This document shows, one piece after another, positions 8,155-17,251 of a stretch of 52,253 nucleotides of DNA. The DNA is taken from the NCBI GenBank assembly GCA_002399975.1, contig DHER01000145.1, positions 1-52,253 of the forward strand. The letters are read 5' to 3'. The notes under the pieces are model-generated. The model saw only the letters and a program-made list of their open reading frames with translations, was not told where the DNA came from and searched no databases. Each line of letters begins with the position of its first letter. Position 1 is the stretch's first letter. Position numbers and translations under genes: made by a program. Origin of the DNA: Firmicutes bacterium UBA4845 (lineage in GTDB: Bacteria; Bacillota; Clostridia; Tissierellales; Sedimentibacteraceae).

Positions 8155-9486
8155 TTACTTCTGTATATTTCCGAATTTTGTGTACTGATCGATCCAAGCA
8201 AGTTCCAAGGTTCCCACAGGACCATTCCTTTGCTTTGCAATAATTACATCAGTAATTCCCTTTTTTTCAGACTCTTCCTTATAGTAATAGTCATCTCTGT
8301 AAAGCATTAATACAACATCTGCATCCTGCTCTATGGCTCCCGACTCTCTCAGGTCGGACAAAATAGGTCTATGATCCTGTCGCAGTTCAGGAGCACGTGA
8401 AAGCTGAGACAAAGCCATTACCGGACAGTCCATTTCTCTGGCCAATGCTTTTAACCCTCGAGATATATTGGAAATTTCCTGTTGCCTGTTTGTAGTATTT
8501 ATTCCGTCGGACATGAGCTGAAGATAATCTACTATGATTAAATCAAGCCCCTTTTCTATTTTTAAGCGCCTGCATTTGGATACCAGTTCAAAAAGTGAAA
8601 TCGCAGGTGTATCATCTACAAAAACTTTATAATTTGAAATCGTACTCATTGTTGAAATAAGCCTTGTCCAATCCTCATCGTCAAGATTACCTGTCCTGAG
8701 TTTTGAACTGTCAACCATGGACTCGGTACTTATTATTCTTTGAGCATACTGTTCCTTAGACATTTCAAGGCTGAAAAGAGCTACGGAAGCTCCTGTCTTT
8801 ACTGCATTCATTGCAATGTTAAGCGCTAAAGCTGTTTTACCCATAGAAGGCCTTGCGGCCAAAAGTATCAGATCTGATCTTTGAAGCCCGGAGGTCATTC
8901 TGTCTAAATCATCGTATCCCGTCGTAAGACCTGTAAGGCTTCCCCTGTTCATAGATCTTTCTTCAAGATGGTTTAACACATCTATTAGTACATCTTTAAT
9001 TTCAGCGAAAGAACTTATGCCTCTGTTTTGTGAAATCGAAAATATTCTTGATTCCGCAAGTTCGATTATTTTTTGAACATCTTCACTTTCATTATAACCC
9101 TTTTCAATTACTTCACTTGATGCACTTATAAGCTTTCTCAAGGTGGATTTTTCCTTGATAATGTTACAATATGCCTCAACATTCTTAGATGTAATAATAT
9201 TTTCGGTTAATTGCGCCAGATATTCAAATCCACCTATATAGTCAATTTTTCCTCTTTTTTTGAGTTCATCTGTTACAGTTACTACATCCACAGGTATGTT
9301 TTGAATATGGATCTGCTTAATGCTGTCAAAGATCTCCTTGTTAGCTTCAAAATAAAAGTCATCCTCATTTAAAATATTTACTACCTTTTCAACAGCAATA
9401 TGGTCAATCAAGGCAGAAGCAAGAACCGTCTGCTCTGCTTCGGCACTGTGAGGAGGGACTTTACCAAAATTCATCAAATCAGACAT
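8155..9486 (-). CDS. dnaB: Replicative DNA helicase DnaB
   Basis: A 443-residue hexameric helicase that unwinds DNA at the replication fork and recruits primase. The N-terminal domain (about 10-110) begins with the usual PPHSAEAEQ motif. The RecA-like domain has Walker A ARPSMGKT and Walker B IIVDYLQLM. Length and motifs are normal, with no intein. It follows rplI by 19 bases, in the conserved Firmicutes order gdpP-rplI-dnaB, and is probably the last gene of the transcript that starts before yybS. Confidence 0.97.
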   Translation of the reverse strand: MSDLMNFGKVPPHSAEAEQTVLASALIDHIAVEKVVNILNEDDFYFEANKEIFDSIKQIHIQNIPVDVVTVTDELKKRGKIDYIGGFEYLAQLTENIITSKNVEAYCNIIKEKSTLRKLISASSEVIEKGYNESEDVQKIIELAESRIFSISQNRGISSFAEIKDVLIDVLNHLEERSMNRGSLTGLTTGYDDLDRMTSGLQRSDLILLAARPSMGKTALALNIAMNAVKTGASVALFSLEMSKEQYAQRIISTESMVDSSKLRTGNLDDEDWTRLISTMSTISNYKVFVDDTPAISLFELVSKCRRLKIEKGLDLIIVDYLQLMSDGINTTNRQQEISNISRGLKALAREMDCPVMALSQLSRAPELRQDHRPILSDLRESGAIEQDADVVLMLYRDDYYYKEESEKKGITDVIIAKQRNGPVGTLELAWIDQYTKFGNIQK

Positions 9487-9505
9487 ATCAGTATATCAGC
9501 CCTTA

Positions 9506-9952
9506 TTACTTTTCTGTTACAACAACTTTAACCTTAGTACTCACCATTGGATGAAGTTTTACTTTTACAAAATATTCTCCTACTGATTTAATGGGATCAT
9601 CTAATTCAAATTTCCTTTTATCTATGCCTAAGCTGTATTTTTTCTCAATATATTCTGTAATTTCCTTTGTCGTTACTGCTCCAAAAAGCTTTCCGTTTTC
9701 TCCTGCCTTTGTCTTAATAACGACAGTTACTTTAGACAACTCTTCTTCCAATTTTTTAGCTTCTTCATATAATTCTTTTTCTTTAGCTTCCCTGTGCTTC
9801 CTAGCATTTTCTAAATTCTTCAAATTAATGGAAGTCGCTTCTAAAGCAAATTTTTTTGGAAGCAGAAAGTTTCTCGCATATCCATCTTTCGCATTTATAA
9901 TTTCACCTTTATTTCCCACATTTTTAATATCTTCTAATAATATTACCTTCAT
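9506..9952 (-). CDS. rplI: 50S ribosomal protein L9
   Basis: A 148-residue protein of the large ribosomal subunit. The N-terminal RNA-binding domain MKVILLEDIKNVGNKGE and GYARNFLLPKKFA are diagnostic, followed by the charged connecting helix and the C-terminal domain. The ATG overlaps the gdpP stop in ATGA (9949-9952), showing translational coupling with gdpP. Confidence 0.98.
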   Translation of the reverse strand: MKVILLEDIKNVGNKGEIINAKDGYARNFLLPKKFALEATSINLKNLENARKHREAKEKELYEEAKKLEEELSKVTVVIKTKAGENGKLFGAVTTKEITEYIEKKYSLGIDKRKFELDDPIKSVGEYFVKVKLHPMVSTKVKVVVTEK

Positions 9953-11967
9953 TGTTCCTTAACATCCTCCTTATAATCAGATATTGCTTCAAAAAGTTTC
10001 TTTTTCGCTTCATCTATATCATGTGTTAAAACCTGAGCTCCTGCCATATTCATGTGGCCGCCACCTCCCAGATATTCCATAATAACCTGGACATTCACAG
10101 AACCTGATGAGCGAGCACTTATATTAATATAATCCTTATTTTTCACCAAAACAAAACTCATTTTCACGTCCTTAATTGTAAGAAGCTCATCTGCGCTTTG
10201 CGCAGCTATGACATTAGAATCTTCAGATTCATCTTCAATGTATGACACCACTGCATCTTTGAAAACTATCTCTGACCTTTCTATAATTTCAGTTTTCTTT
10301 TTCATAGAATCCAGACTTTCGTTGAAAAGTTCTTTGACATCTATGGTATCAGCGTTGTTCCTTCGCAAAAATGAAGCTGCTTCAAATGTTCTCACTCCGG
10401 TTTTAAAGGTAAAAGAGTTTGTATCGAGAACTATACCTGAAAGCAATGCATCTGCCTCAAATTTTGTAAGCTTTATATGACCCTCCATATATTGAACAAG
10501 CTCAGATACCAGTTCACATGTTGAAGACGCATAGGGTTCTATATAATCTAAAAGTGTATTCTCAATATATTCTTCGCTCCTTCTGTGATGATCAATAAGC
10601 ACTATTTTATCTGCCTTATCTAAAATCTCAGGCGCTTCAGTATAACTAGGCCTGTGAGTATCCAACACAACTACCAATGTATTCTGATCAATCAGGCTCA
10701 TCGCCCTATCAGTATTTATTAGCGCCTCCATATAATGACTTTCTTCGTGCTTCATTCTCTCATGCATGTTTTTCAAAGCATAATTTACGGTATTCAAAAC
10801 AATGTATGCTTTTTTACCTCTGCTTCTTGCAATGGCATAAAGCCCTATAGAAGAACCTAAACTGTCCATATCTCCTATCCTGTGCCCCATAATAATCACA
10901 TTAGAACTTTGATCAATTATCTGCCTCAATGCATAGGAAATAATCCTTGCCTTAACTTTTGTTCTTTTTTCAACCGCCCTGCTTTTACCGCCGTAAAATT
11001 TAACTGAATTAATTCTTTTGACAACTGCCTGATCTCCGCCTCTTCCAAGAGCAACATCCAAAGCACCGTTAGCGTATTCCACCAACTGTGTAAGATTTTT
11101 AGCTAAAGCTCCCGTTCCGATACTCAACGTAAAACCGAAATCCCCGTTTCCTTTTAAGGATCTGACATCTTCAAGCATAGAAAATTTTTTTGATTCCAAC
11201 TCTTCAAGAAATTTATTCTCGATCATCATCAAAAACTTATACGTATCATACCGTAAGACAAAACCGTTCATCCGAGAAGCATATTTATTGAGAATTTTCT
11301 CTACTTCTGCAGTCATGACGGATTTTTCCCCTTTATCTAATTTTTCCGATATTTCATCATAGTTGTCTATCTGGATAAGTATCGCTACAGGCCGTTCATC
11401 GTTGTATTTCGCTTTTAAGTTTGTAAATGACGTGTTTTCATTCCAGTAGCATACATAGGAAACACCTTCTCCAAATCTTCCTTCTTCCAATCTATAATAC
11501 ATAATCTTAAATGTCCTGCCAGACGGAGATATCTCGATACTATTTAATTCACCTTCTCTATTATCATTCATGATTTTAACCGGAAAACCAGAAACAAAAT
11601 CATCAATATTTTCAATATCTTCAATACTTTCAATTTTATCACTCATAAGTTCCCTGAACTTGTCGTTAAGCCAGAATATTTTACCATTGAAGCCTATTAT
11701 GCTTATAGGTATAGGGGAATAATAAAATGAATTAACGGATAAATCCTCTATATTTTTAGTATAATTTAATAAGTAATTTTTTAGCTCCTTTTCACTTAAT
11801 ACTTGCTTTCTAAAGGCAAATGCCGCGGCTCCAATTAATACCAGTCCTGCAATTCCGGCATAAATAAACATGCCTTCTATAAAAAAAACTACTATTAATA
11901 GGACAATTATTATAAAGTAAATCAAACTGCTTTCATTGGGAAATTTAGGAGTCGTATTATTATCCAA
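9949..11967 (-). CDS. gdpP: Cyclic-di-AMP phosphodiesterase GdpP (DHH family)
   Basis: A 672-residue membrane-anchored enzyme that hydrolyses the second messenger c-di-AMP. Two transmembrane helices (about 14-31 and 33-52) precede a PAS-like domain (about 75-165) and a GGDEF-like domain whose signature is degenerate (RYDTYKF at 239-245), as is normal for GdpP. The DHH-DHHA1 phosphoesterase keeps its metal ligands: H362, D366, D368, D436, DHH at 459-461, D515, and a terminal GGGGHMNMAG motif. The start is a TTG at 11967 behind GGAGG with 7-base spacing. It lies between yybS and rplI. In Firmicutes c-di-AMP controls osmolyte uptake and wall homeostasis. Confidence 0.95.
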   Translation of the reverse strand: MDNNTTPKFPNESSLIYFIIIVLLIVVFFIEGMFIYAGIAGLVLIGAAAFAFRKQVLSEKELKNYLLNYTKNIEDLSVNSFYYSPIPISIIGFNGKIFWLNDKFRELMSDKIESIEDIENIDDFVSGFPVKIMNDNREGELNSIEISPSGRTFKIMYYRLEEGRFGEGVSYVCYWNENTSFTNLKAKYNDERPVAILIQIDNYDEISEKLDKGEKSVMTAEVEKILNKYASRMNGFVLRYDTYKFLMMIENKFLEELESKKFSMLEDVRSLKGNGDFGFTLSIGTGALAKNLTQLVEYANGALDVALGRGGDQAVVKRINSVKFYGGKSRAVEKRTKVKARIISYALRQIIDQSSNVIIMGHRIGDMDSLGSSIGLYAIARSRGKKAYIVLNTVNYALKNMHERMKHEESHYMEALINTDRAMSLIDQNTLVVVLDTHRPSYTEAPEILDKADKIVLIDHHRRSEEYIENTLLDYIEPYASSTCELVSELVQYMEGHIKLTKFEADALLSGIVLDTNSFTFKTGVRTFEAASFLRRNNADTIDVKELFNESLDSMKKKTEIIERSEIVFKDAVVSYIEDESEDSNVIAAQSADELLTIKDVKMSFVLVKNKDYINISARSSGSVNVQVIMEYLGGGGHMNMAGAQVLTHDIDEAKKKLFEAISDYKEDVKEQ

Positions 11968-11988
11968 ATCATTACCTCCACTAATAAG

Positions 11989-12960
11989 TTATACAGCCTT
12001 GTTTATTTTTCTTAAATCTATAGCCAAATCTATCAGACCTACTGCCGCAACTATTTGAGTTATTCCCGCAAGAAAAAGCGACATGTAAAATATTATAAAA
12101 AATGCTAATATCTGAATAGGTTTACTAACCTTCCGCTTTTCCAAAACAAATTTCATCACTGCCACCCCCTGCAGTACCATTGCTATAAATATAATATAAA
12201 ACAAATTAAGCTGTATTACTTCAGAATTAAACTTTAAAGCTTTCAGCAGATAAGATATTAAAAGCAGCACTGCCATAGCAACTATAAATGTCCTTGGAAA
12301 CGAAAAATGACTTAAGCTTTCATGTTTCTTTATATCTATTGAAAATCTCTTTGAAAATTTTACTGCAATCATATAGTTAACATATGATGCAAGAGCTGAT
12401 GCAAAAATAATCATTGCCGGAAATAAATTAGAAATTAGAAACTCGGTCATTTGTCTATAATCACCAAGGGCCTTTAAAGCCTCATCCGTTTTATCGGGGT
12501 CCATGGCACCAGGAACATTGGAAAGCATCTCCTCAGTCATATCATAGCTTTCTGAATAAATGTCCTTCATTTGATCAACAAAATTTACACCCATTAATAC
12601 ATTCATAAGCAGTATAAGAACAACAAACGAAACCATATACGCAGCGGCACCGTACAAAATAGTTTTATCTGCATTTTCATCACGATAAACTCCATAAGCA
12701 AGGGCCAAAGCAAAGGGCGTATACAATATCAAAAACATTAGCCCATCAGTTATCCCCATAAATATTGAAATTATAATATCTGCAGCTAACAGTGACAATG
12801 ATGCATACTTAATTCCCTTTCTTTTGGCAAGTATTATTACGGGAGTAGGGTAAAAAAACATAACTATTGAAAAAAAAGATGATAAAAATGCTATAACAAC
12901 AAGAATCCCGGTTATCATAGCTGATTCTGTAATATTGGAAGTCTTATTATTTCTATTCAT
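11989..12960 (-). CDS. yybS: YybS family membrane protein (DUF2232)
   Basis: A 323-residue integral membrane protein with about eight hydrophobic segments and one soluble loop rich in acidic residues around residues 130-170. YybS/DUF2232 proteins are conserved in Firmicutes directly upstream of gdpP, as here (21-base gap). Their molecular function is not established; the fold resembles small-molecule transporter or ECF substrate-binding proteins. It starts with an ATG at 12960 behind GAGGGAAT and is the first gene of the yybS-gdpP-rplI-dnaB operon. Confidence 0.88.
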   Translation of the reverse strand: MNRNNKTSNITESAMITGILVVIAFLSSFFSIVMFFYPTPVIILAKRKGIKYASLSLLAADIIISIFMGITDGLMFLILYTPFALALAYGVYRDENADKTILYGAAAYMVSFVVLILLMNVLMGVNFVDQMKDIYSESYDMTEEMLSNVPGAMDPDKTDEALKALGDYRQMTEFLISNLFPAMIIFASALASYVNYMIAVKFSKRFSIDIKKHESLSHFSFPRTFIVAMAVLLLISYLLKALKFNSEVIQLNLFYIIFIAMVLQGVAVMKFVLEKRKVSKPIQILAFFIIFYMSLFLAGITQIVAAVGLIDLAIDLRKINKAV

Positions 12961-12996
12961 TATTCCCTCGATTTTGAGCTTATCTAATTACAACAC

Positions 12997-13025
12997 ATTT
13001 TACCTTAAAAACTGTATAAAGTCAA
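12997..13025 (-). promoter_or_regulatory. SigmaA-type promoter of the yybS-gdpP-rplI-dnaB operon
   Basis: Minus strand: -35 TTGACT (13025-13020), 17-base spacer, -10 TAAAAT (13002-12997). Each box differs from the consensus at one position. The transcript would start about 30 bases before the yybS ATG. Confidence 0.75.
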
Positions 13026-13089
13026 AAACTAATTTACATCAAACCTTCTTTCAATGAAAAATAGCAGAGTAATACTTGAAATTATGCAA

Positions 13090-13126
13090 AAAGATGCTGC
13101 AGCATACTTTATGCTGCAGTATCTTT
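13090..13126 (-). terminator. Rho-independent terminator after yyaC
   Basis: A 17-position stem (13090-13106 with 13110-13126) with a 3-base loop and a single internal mismatch on the minus strand is followed there by CTTTTTG. It lies 14 bases beyond the yyaC stop codon and separates yyaC from the yybS operon promoter. Confidence 0.8.
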
Positions 13127-13139
13127 TTACCATATTTAA

Positions 13140-13697
13140 TTAAACACTGCTAATTGAAGCCTGTTTACATAAATCTTCATGAAAATTCATATCTATTCCA
13201 GCAACAACACCTTCACAAATTATTTCCGCTATTTCATAAATCAATGAAAGCCGTGTATCCTGAATCAGGTCATGGAATTCTTTACCACTTGAATCTACAA
13301 CTCCTATTATTGAAACATCCCCTATTTCTGGAAGAACCTTCCCTATGCCTCTTCCCGGTGTAATAGGGCCTTCTCTTACTTCTATTATCCCTTGATTCTT
13401 TTTATTGCTGAGACATGCATCAATAGCAATTACTTTATTATATTTTTTCTTTTTAATTATTTTTGTATATTCATTAATATTCATTGCATGAACTGGCTTG
13501 TTAAGAGTTCCATAAATATCAACAGCCAAATTTTTTTTTGACAAAAGCGTGCCAGTCAAAGGTCCCAAGCTGTCAATAATGCATTTATCGGTTCCAATAC
13601 AAATAATTGAAAAATTGTTATCCATATGTAATTTAAGATAATTGCCAATTTTTATCGCCGCAAAACTATTTTTGTAATGTACTTCAATAGGATTCAA
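13140..13697 (-). CDS. yyaC: Spore protease YyaC family protein (DUF1256)
   Basis: A protein of about 185 residues matching the YyaC/DUF1256 family of sporulation-associated proteins, structurally related to the germination protease GPR. Recognisable pieces are CIGTDKCIIDSLGPL, NKPVHAMN, VIAIDACLS and the REGPITPGRGIGK stretch. The exact biochemical role is unsettled. Start choice: AGGGGG is placed 7 bases before a TTG at 13697, the start used here. Upstream in-frame codons GTG (13706) and TTG (13703) overlap or touch the ribosome site and are less likely. It is monocistronic, with its own terminator. Together with spoIID it marks a sporulating organism. Confidence 0.9.
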   Translation of the reverse strand: MNPIEVHYKNSFAAIKIGNYLKLHMDNNFSIICIGTDKCIIDSLGPLTGTLLSKKNLAVDIYGTLNKPVHAMNINEYTKIIKKKKYNKVIAIDACLSNKKNQGIIEVREGPITPGRGIGKVLPEIGDVSIIGVVDSSGKEFHDLIQDTRLSLIYEIAEIICEGVVAGIDMNFHEDLCKQASISSV

Positions 13698-13733
13698 AGG
13701 CAACACCCCCTATGTATTAGTATATACAGTATG

Positions 13734-13752
13734 GTGATGCATTATGTATCAC
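13734..13752. promoter_or_regulatory. Near-perfect palindrome upstream of yyaC
   Basis: GTGAT-G-CAT-T-ATG-T-ATCAC is a 19-base dyad with only one unpaired symmetrical position, 37 bases before the chosen yyaC start. It may be an operator. I could not fit a clear sporulation-sigma promoter around it. Confidence 0.35.
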
Positions 13753-13838
13753 TAATATAAAACTATTTATTTTACAAAAGGTCACTCAAAGATAAATCCT
13801 TACAAATCTATAAAGCCCCGGAACTAAAAAAGTGATAA

Positions 13839-13867
13839 TTGACATATATTAAAAAAATATATAAAAT
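13839..13867 (+). promoter_or_regulatory. SigmaA-type promoter of the hydroxyacid dehydrogenase gene
   Basis: Plus strand: -35 TTGACA (13839-13844, perfect), 17-base spacer, -10 TAAAAT (13862-13867, one mismatch). It lies 45 bases before the ATG at 13912. Confidence 0.8.
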
Positions 13868-13911
13868 ATAAATTAAATATATTGCAAAAATAACCGTAGG
13901 GGAGATAAAGT

Positions 13912-14856
13912 ATGAAATTAGTAATAATCGAACCATTGGGAGTTGAAAAAAACAAGCTCCTTCAAATGGCAAAAGACACACTTGGTAATGCTTTGAAAAT
14001 AATTTATTATGACACCAAGGTAACAGACACTAAAACTTTAATAGAAAGAGGCTCAAATGCTGACATAATAGCAGTTTCCAATCTGCCTTTAAATAAAGAG
14101 GTAATATTCGGCTGTAAAAATCTAAAAATGCTTTCTGTGGCATTTACAGGAGTTGACCACATAGCAATGGATGCCTGCAGGGAAAAGAACATAACCGTAT
14201 GCAACTGTGCCGGATATTCAAATGCGGCAGTCAGTGATTTGGTATTTGGACTTTTGATTTCGATTTACAGAAATATAATTTCATGTAATAATACCGTCAG
14301 AAGATCGGAGACAAAAGACGGACTTGTGGGATTTGAATTGGAAGGTAAAAAATTTGGCGTTATAGGAACGGGAGCAATAGGAAGCAGAGTATGCTCAATA
14401 GCAAGAGCATTCGGATGTGAAGTTTATGCTTATTCAAGAACAATTAAGAATCTGAACGGTGTTAAATATGTTGACCTGGACACTTTGTTATCTACATGCG
14501 ACATAGTATCGCTACATGTTCCTTTAACTGAGGAAACAAAGGGCTTAATCAGTAGTGGAAAAATATCGTTAATGAAAAAAAACGCCGTATTGATTAATAC
14601 AGCAAGAGGACCTATAATAGATAGCAAAGCATTGGCGGATGCATTAAATAAAGGTAAAATTGCAGGTGCGGGAGTTGATGTTTTTGAAACTGAGCCTCCT
14701 ATTGATACAAAGCACCCTCTTTTAAATGCCAAAAATTTAATAGCAACACCCCATGTGGCATTTGCCACAAAAGAAGCATTAATAAAAAGAGCTATAATAG
14801 TATTTGACAATATAAAGGCATTTTTGAATGGAAGCCCAAAAAATATAATTAGCTGA
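13912..14856 (+). CDS. D-isomer-specific 2-hydroxyacid dehydrogenase
   Basis: A 314-residue oxidoreductase that interconverts a 2-oxoacid and the D-2-hydroxyacid with NAD(P)H. The split catalytic domain surrounds a Rossmann domain with GTGAIG at 152-157. Catalytic residues are in place: Arg232 in NTARGP, Glu261 in FETEP, and His281 in TPHVA. After the second beta strand the sequence is YSRT (about 175-178), where NAD-preferring members usually have an aspartate. This hints at NADP(H), by inference. ATG at 13912 follows AGGGGAG. It is alone, on the opposite strand to both neighbours, with its own promoter. Substrate is not evident; hydroxypyruvate, glyoxylate or an aryl- or branched oxoacid are all possible in an amino-acid fermenter. 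Confidence 0.9.
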   Translation: MKLVIIEPLGVEKNKLLQMAKDTLGNALKIIYYDTKVTDTKTLIERGSNADIIAVSNLPLNKEVIFGCKNLKMLSVAFTGVDHIAMDACREKNITVCNCAGYSNAAVSDLVFGLLISIYRNIISCNNTVRRSETKDGLVGFELEGKKFGVIGTGAIGSRVCSIARAFGCEVYAYSRTIKNLNGVKYVDLDTLLSTCDIVSLHVPLTEETKGLISSGKISLMKKNAVLINTARGPIIDSKALADALNKGKIAGAGVDVFETEPPIDTKHPLLNAKNLIATPHVAFATKEALIKRAIIVFDNIKAFLNGSPKNIIS

Positions 14857-14949
14857 TAACCAGATTTCTATATATTACTTATAGAAATTTGAAATAATAT
14901 TGTTGTTACTTATCGTTCTTATCACATCACTGAAAAGCCTGATAAATCA

Positions 14950-14978
14950 AGGCTCCAGAAATATACATTCCGGAACCT
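14950..14978 (-). terminator. Possible terminator after pepD
   Basis: On the minus strand AGGTTCCGGAA can pair fully with TTCTGGAGCCT, using two G-U pairs, around a 7-base loop. It lies 22 bases past the pepD stop. The T-run after it is weak, so confidence is limited. Confidence 0.4.
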
Positions 14979-15000
14979 CGGTTGTCTGTTTTATTTGATT

Positions 15001-16455
15001 TTATTTCATCCTTTTTAGTACCTGACAAAGGAATTCAAATATCCTTTTAGTTGAAGAGATGCTAAGATGCTCATCAGGAGTATGAACATCATACATATTA
15101 GGCCCTAATGAAATCATATCAATATCTCCTACCTTTTCAATAAGGTATCCACATTCCAGTCCTGCATGAATTGCAGCCACTTTTGCATCTTTTCCAAACA
15201 TGTCTTTATATGTTTTGACCATTAAATCTCTTATTGGAGAATTCTTTTTAAATTGCCAGTCAGGATAATCAGAATTCAATTCAACAGTTGAACCTGTTAT
15301 TTCACCAACTGCCTGAATTCTTTTGCATATTTCTTCCTTTCTGCTCTTTACGGAACTCCTAACAGAGCTACTGATAAGTATTGAATCCGCTTTCGTTTCC
15401 AACATACCGATATTGCTGGATGTTTCAACCAAATCATCAATATCAGCACTCATTGCCTGCACTCCAAATGGAAGAACACGTAAAATGCCAATCAATTTTT
15501 TCTTTGATTCTCTGCTTAATATTTTTTGATTTTCTTTATCACATTTTATATCTATCACAATATTTGAGTCAGAAGAACTATATTCATTTCTGAAAATATC
15601 CTGTGTATTTTTTATTGCTTCTTTAAGCTTGTCAATATTGCCTTTTTGTACAGATATTACTGCTTTTGCACTCTTGGGTACAGCATTCATCTTAATTCCG
15701 CCATTAACATATGAAATTTCTATACCCGCTTGTTCATCAAGTATTTGAAGCAGTCTACCAAGCAACACTATGGCACTTGCTCTGTTTTTATTGATTTCAG
15801 AACCCGAATGCCCGCCAATCAAACCTTTTACAATAATTTCATAAAACTCGTTATCCTCAAAAGGATCTATAAAACTTACTGGAAGTGTCATGTCTACATT
15901 TATTCCGCCGGCACAGGATGCCAAAAAAATACCTTCTTCTTCCGAATCAATATTTATTAATACATCTCCAGATACGGTACCCGGTTTTAAATTTATTACA
16001 CCGTCCATTCCTGTTTCTTCAGAAATTGTAAACAGTGCGGTAAGCGGTGGATGCTCAATAGTTTTAGATTCTAATATTGCCATCGTCATAGCTAATGCTA
16101 TTCCGTCATCAGCTCCTAAAGTAGTACCTTTTGTTCTTATCATATCACCGTCTATTAATATGGGTATAGGATCCTTTTCAAAGTCAAAGTCGATATCGTC
16201 TTCCTTTACGGCAACCATATCCATGTGCCCCTGCAGTATAACCCTTTTGCTTTTTTCATATCCAGGTGTCGCATTTTTGCGAATTATAACGTTTAACGAC
16301 GGATCCTGCACTACTTCAAGCCTGTGTTGTTTTGCAAAAGAAAACAAAAAATCACTTACTCCTTTTTCATTTCCTGACCCTCTTGGGATTCTAGTCAAGG
16401 ATTCAAAATTTCTAAATACTGCTTCCGGTTCCAAGCCTCTTAAAATATCATTCAT
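15001..16455 (-). CDS. pepD: Xaa-His (aminoacyl-histidine) dipeptidase PepD
   Basis: A 484-residue cytoplasmic M20C-family dinuclear zinc peptidase that cleaves dipeptides, classically beta-alanyl- and aminoacyl-histidine. Metal ligands and catalytic residues are visible: QGHMDM (His77, Asp79), GADDG (Asp116) and SEETG (Glu146/147). A lid/dimerisation insertion occupies about 200-390, and LECGYL and HTPDEHLS occur near the end. The ATG at 16455 follows GGGAGG. It is last in a leftward group with a small membrane protein and a PqqD-like protein, just downstream of an OPT peptide transporter, so import and hydrolysis of peptides are probably linked. Confidence 0.93.
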   Translation of the reverse strand: MNDILRGLEPEAVFRNFESLTRIPRGSGNEKGVSDFLFSFAKQHRLEVVQDPSLNVIIRKNATPGYEKSKRVILQGHMDMVAVKEDDIDFDFEKDPIPILIDGDMIRTKGTTLGADDGIALAMTMAILESKTIEHPPLTALFTISEETGMDGVINLKPGTVSGDVLINIDSEEEGIFLASCAGGINVDMTLPVSFIDPFEDNEFYEIIVKGLIGGHSGSEINKNRASAIVLLGRLLQILDEQAGIEISYVNGGIKMNAVPKSAKAVISVQKGNIDKLKEAIKNTQDIFRNEYSSSDSNIVIDIKCDKENQKILSRESKKKLIGILRVLPFGVQAMSADIDDLVETSSNIGMLETKADSILISSSVRSSVKSRKEEICKRIQAVGEITGSTVELNSDYPDWQFKKNSPIRDLMVKTYKDMFGKDAKVAAIHAGLECGYLIEKVGDIDMISLGPNMYDVHTPDEHLSISSTKRIFEFLCQVLKRMK

Positions 16456-16466
16456 TATTGACCTCC

Positions 16467-16811
16467 CTAATTTATTATATATTTTTTCATATTATCATTT
16501 CTAATTTCTTCAATCATTCCTTCTGATATCATGTTTGCAACCAAATTATCAGCAAAAACATTTGAATCAGTAATACTTAATTTACTTTTGCTCCAAAACA
16601 GAGATGATGTTGTCCCTTCAATCATTTTAACTATGTCATCTATTGTCAACATTTTACCGCTTTTTATTTCCCGTAAAATTTTCTCCTGACATTTTTTTAT
16701 GAGATTATTCATAAGTTCCTGATTTTTTCTCTGTTCCTTTACATACCCCAAGGCATATAAAAAAGCAGAAACTATGGCAAATAAAATAATTGCAATAATA
16801 ATTTGAGGCAT
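16467..16811 (-). CDS. Small single-pass membrane protein, unknown function
   Basis: 114 residues: an N-terminal hydrophobic helix (about 3-22) without a signal-peptidase site, then a charged soluble tail of about 90 residues predicted mostly helical (KEQRKNQELMNNL onward). I do not recognise the family. The tail could be a small helical or winged-helix-like domain facing the cytoplasm. ATG at 16811 lies two bases after the TAA of the PqqD-like gene (ribosome site AGGAGA), and pepD begins 11 bases downstream. Tight packing suggests a functional link with both neighbours. Confidence 0.72.
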   Translation of the reverse strand: MPQIIIAIILFAIVSAFLYALGYVKEQRKNQELMNNLIKKCQEKILREIKSGKMLTIDDIVKMIEGTTSSLFWSKSKLSITDSNVFADNLVANMISEGMIEEIRNDNMKKYIIN

Positions 16812-16812
16812 T

Positions 16813-17172
16813 TTAATCTCCTGCTTTCTCCAAGATGATAATCCTATTGTTCCTCAATGTATTAATATAGGTTGCCAATCTTTCATACAGCGGTTCTGCC
16901 TCTTCTCCAAATTCTTCTCTAAGGAGTTCCCCTATTCGCATAATATTATTTGTCCCATCTATATTTTTACAAATAAAACTTCCCATATAATCCATATCAA
17001 TTATAAATTGTTTAGGTGTTTTAAACAATTTTCTTACTATTTTATCAAGCACTCCATCTCTTGGTACAATTATTTGCACCAATCCGTTTTCTTTCTGGCC
17101 CCATTGATATCCGTTATTCTTTTTTGGTATAAAATCTAAAAAATTATCTCTTTTTTTTATTTTTTTACCCAT
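16813..17172 (-). CDS. PqqD-like (RRE fold) protein
   Basis: A 119-residue soluble protein resembling the PqqD/RiPP-recognition-element family in size and pattern: FKTPKQFIIDMDYMGSF, then IGELLREEFGEE and a helix ending in LRNNRII. Such domains bind leader peptides for radical-SAM or other peptide-modifying enzymes. No modifying enzyme or precursor peptide lies nearby, so this copy is an orphan among peptide-use genes. The ATG at 17172 follows AGGGAGG. An alternative is that it is a winged-helix adapter with no link to peptide modification. The family call is moderately sure; the function is not. Confidence 0.7.
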   Translation of the reverse strand: MGKKIKKRDNFLDFIPKKNNGYQWGQKENGLVQIIVPRDGVLDKIVRKLFKTPKQFIIDMDYMGSFICKNIDGTNNIMRIGELLREEFGEEAEPLYERLATYINTLRNNRIIILEKAGD

Positions 17173-17251
17173 AGGCCCTCCCTACAGCTATAACTACGAA
17201 CAGAGGACGGCAAACAGGAGCCATCCTCTTATAATAAAAGATTAACTGAAA

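Noticed and set aside
14864..14888. ATTTCTATA/TATAGAAAT hairpin after the hydroxyacid dehydrogenase
   Set aside because: Pure AT stem without a proper T-run; too weak to call a terminator.
15890..16504. Open frame of about 204 codons on the plus strand opposite pepD
   Set aside because: Antisense to the well-supported pepD gene; composition is a mirror of its codons.
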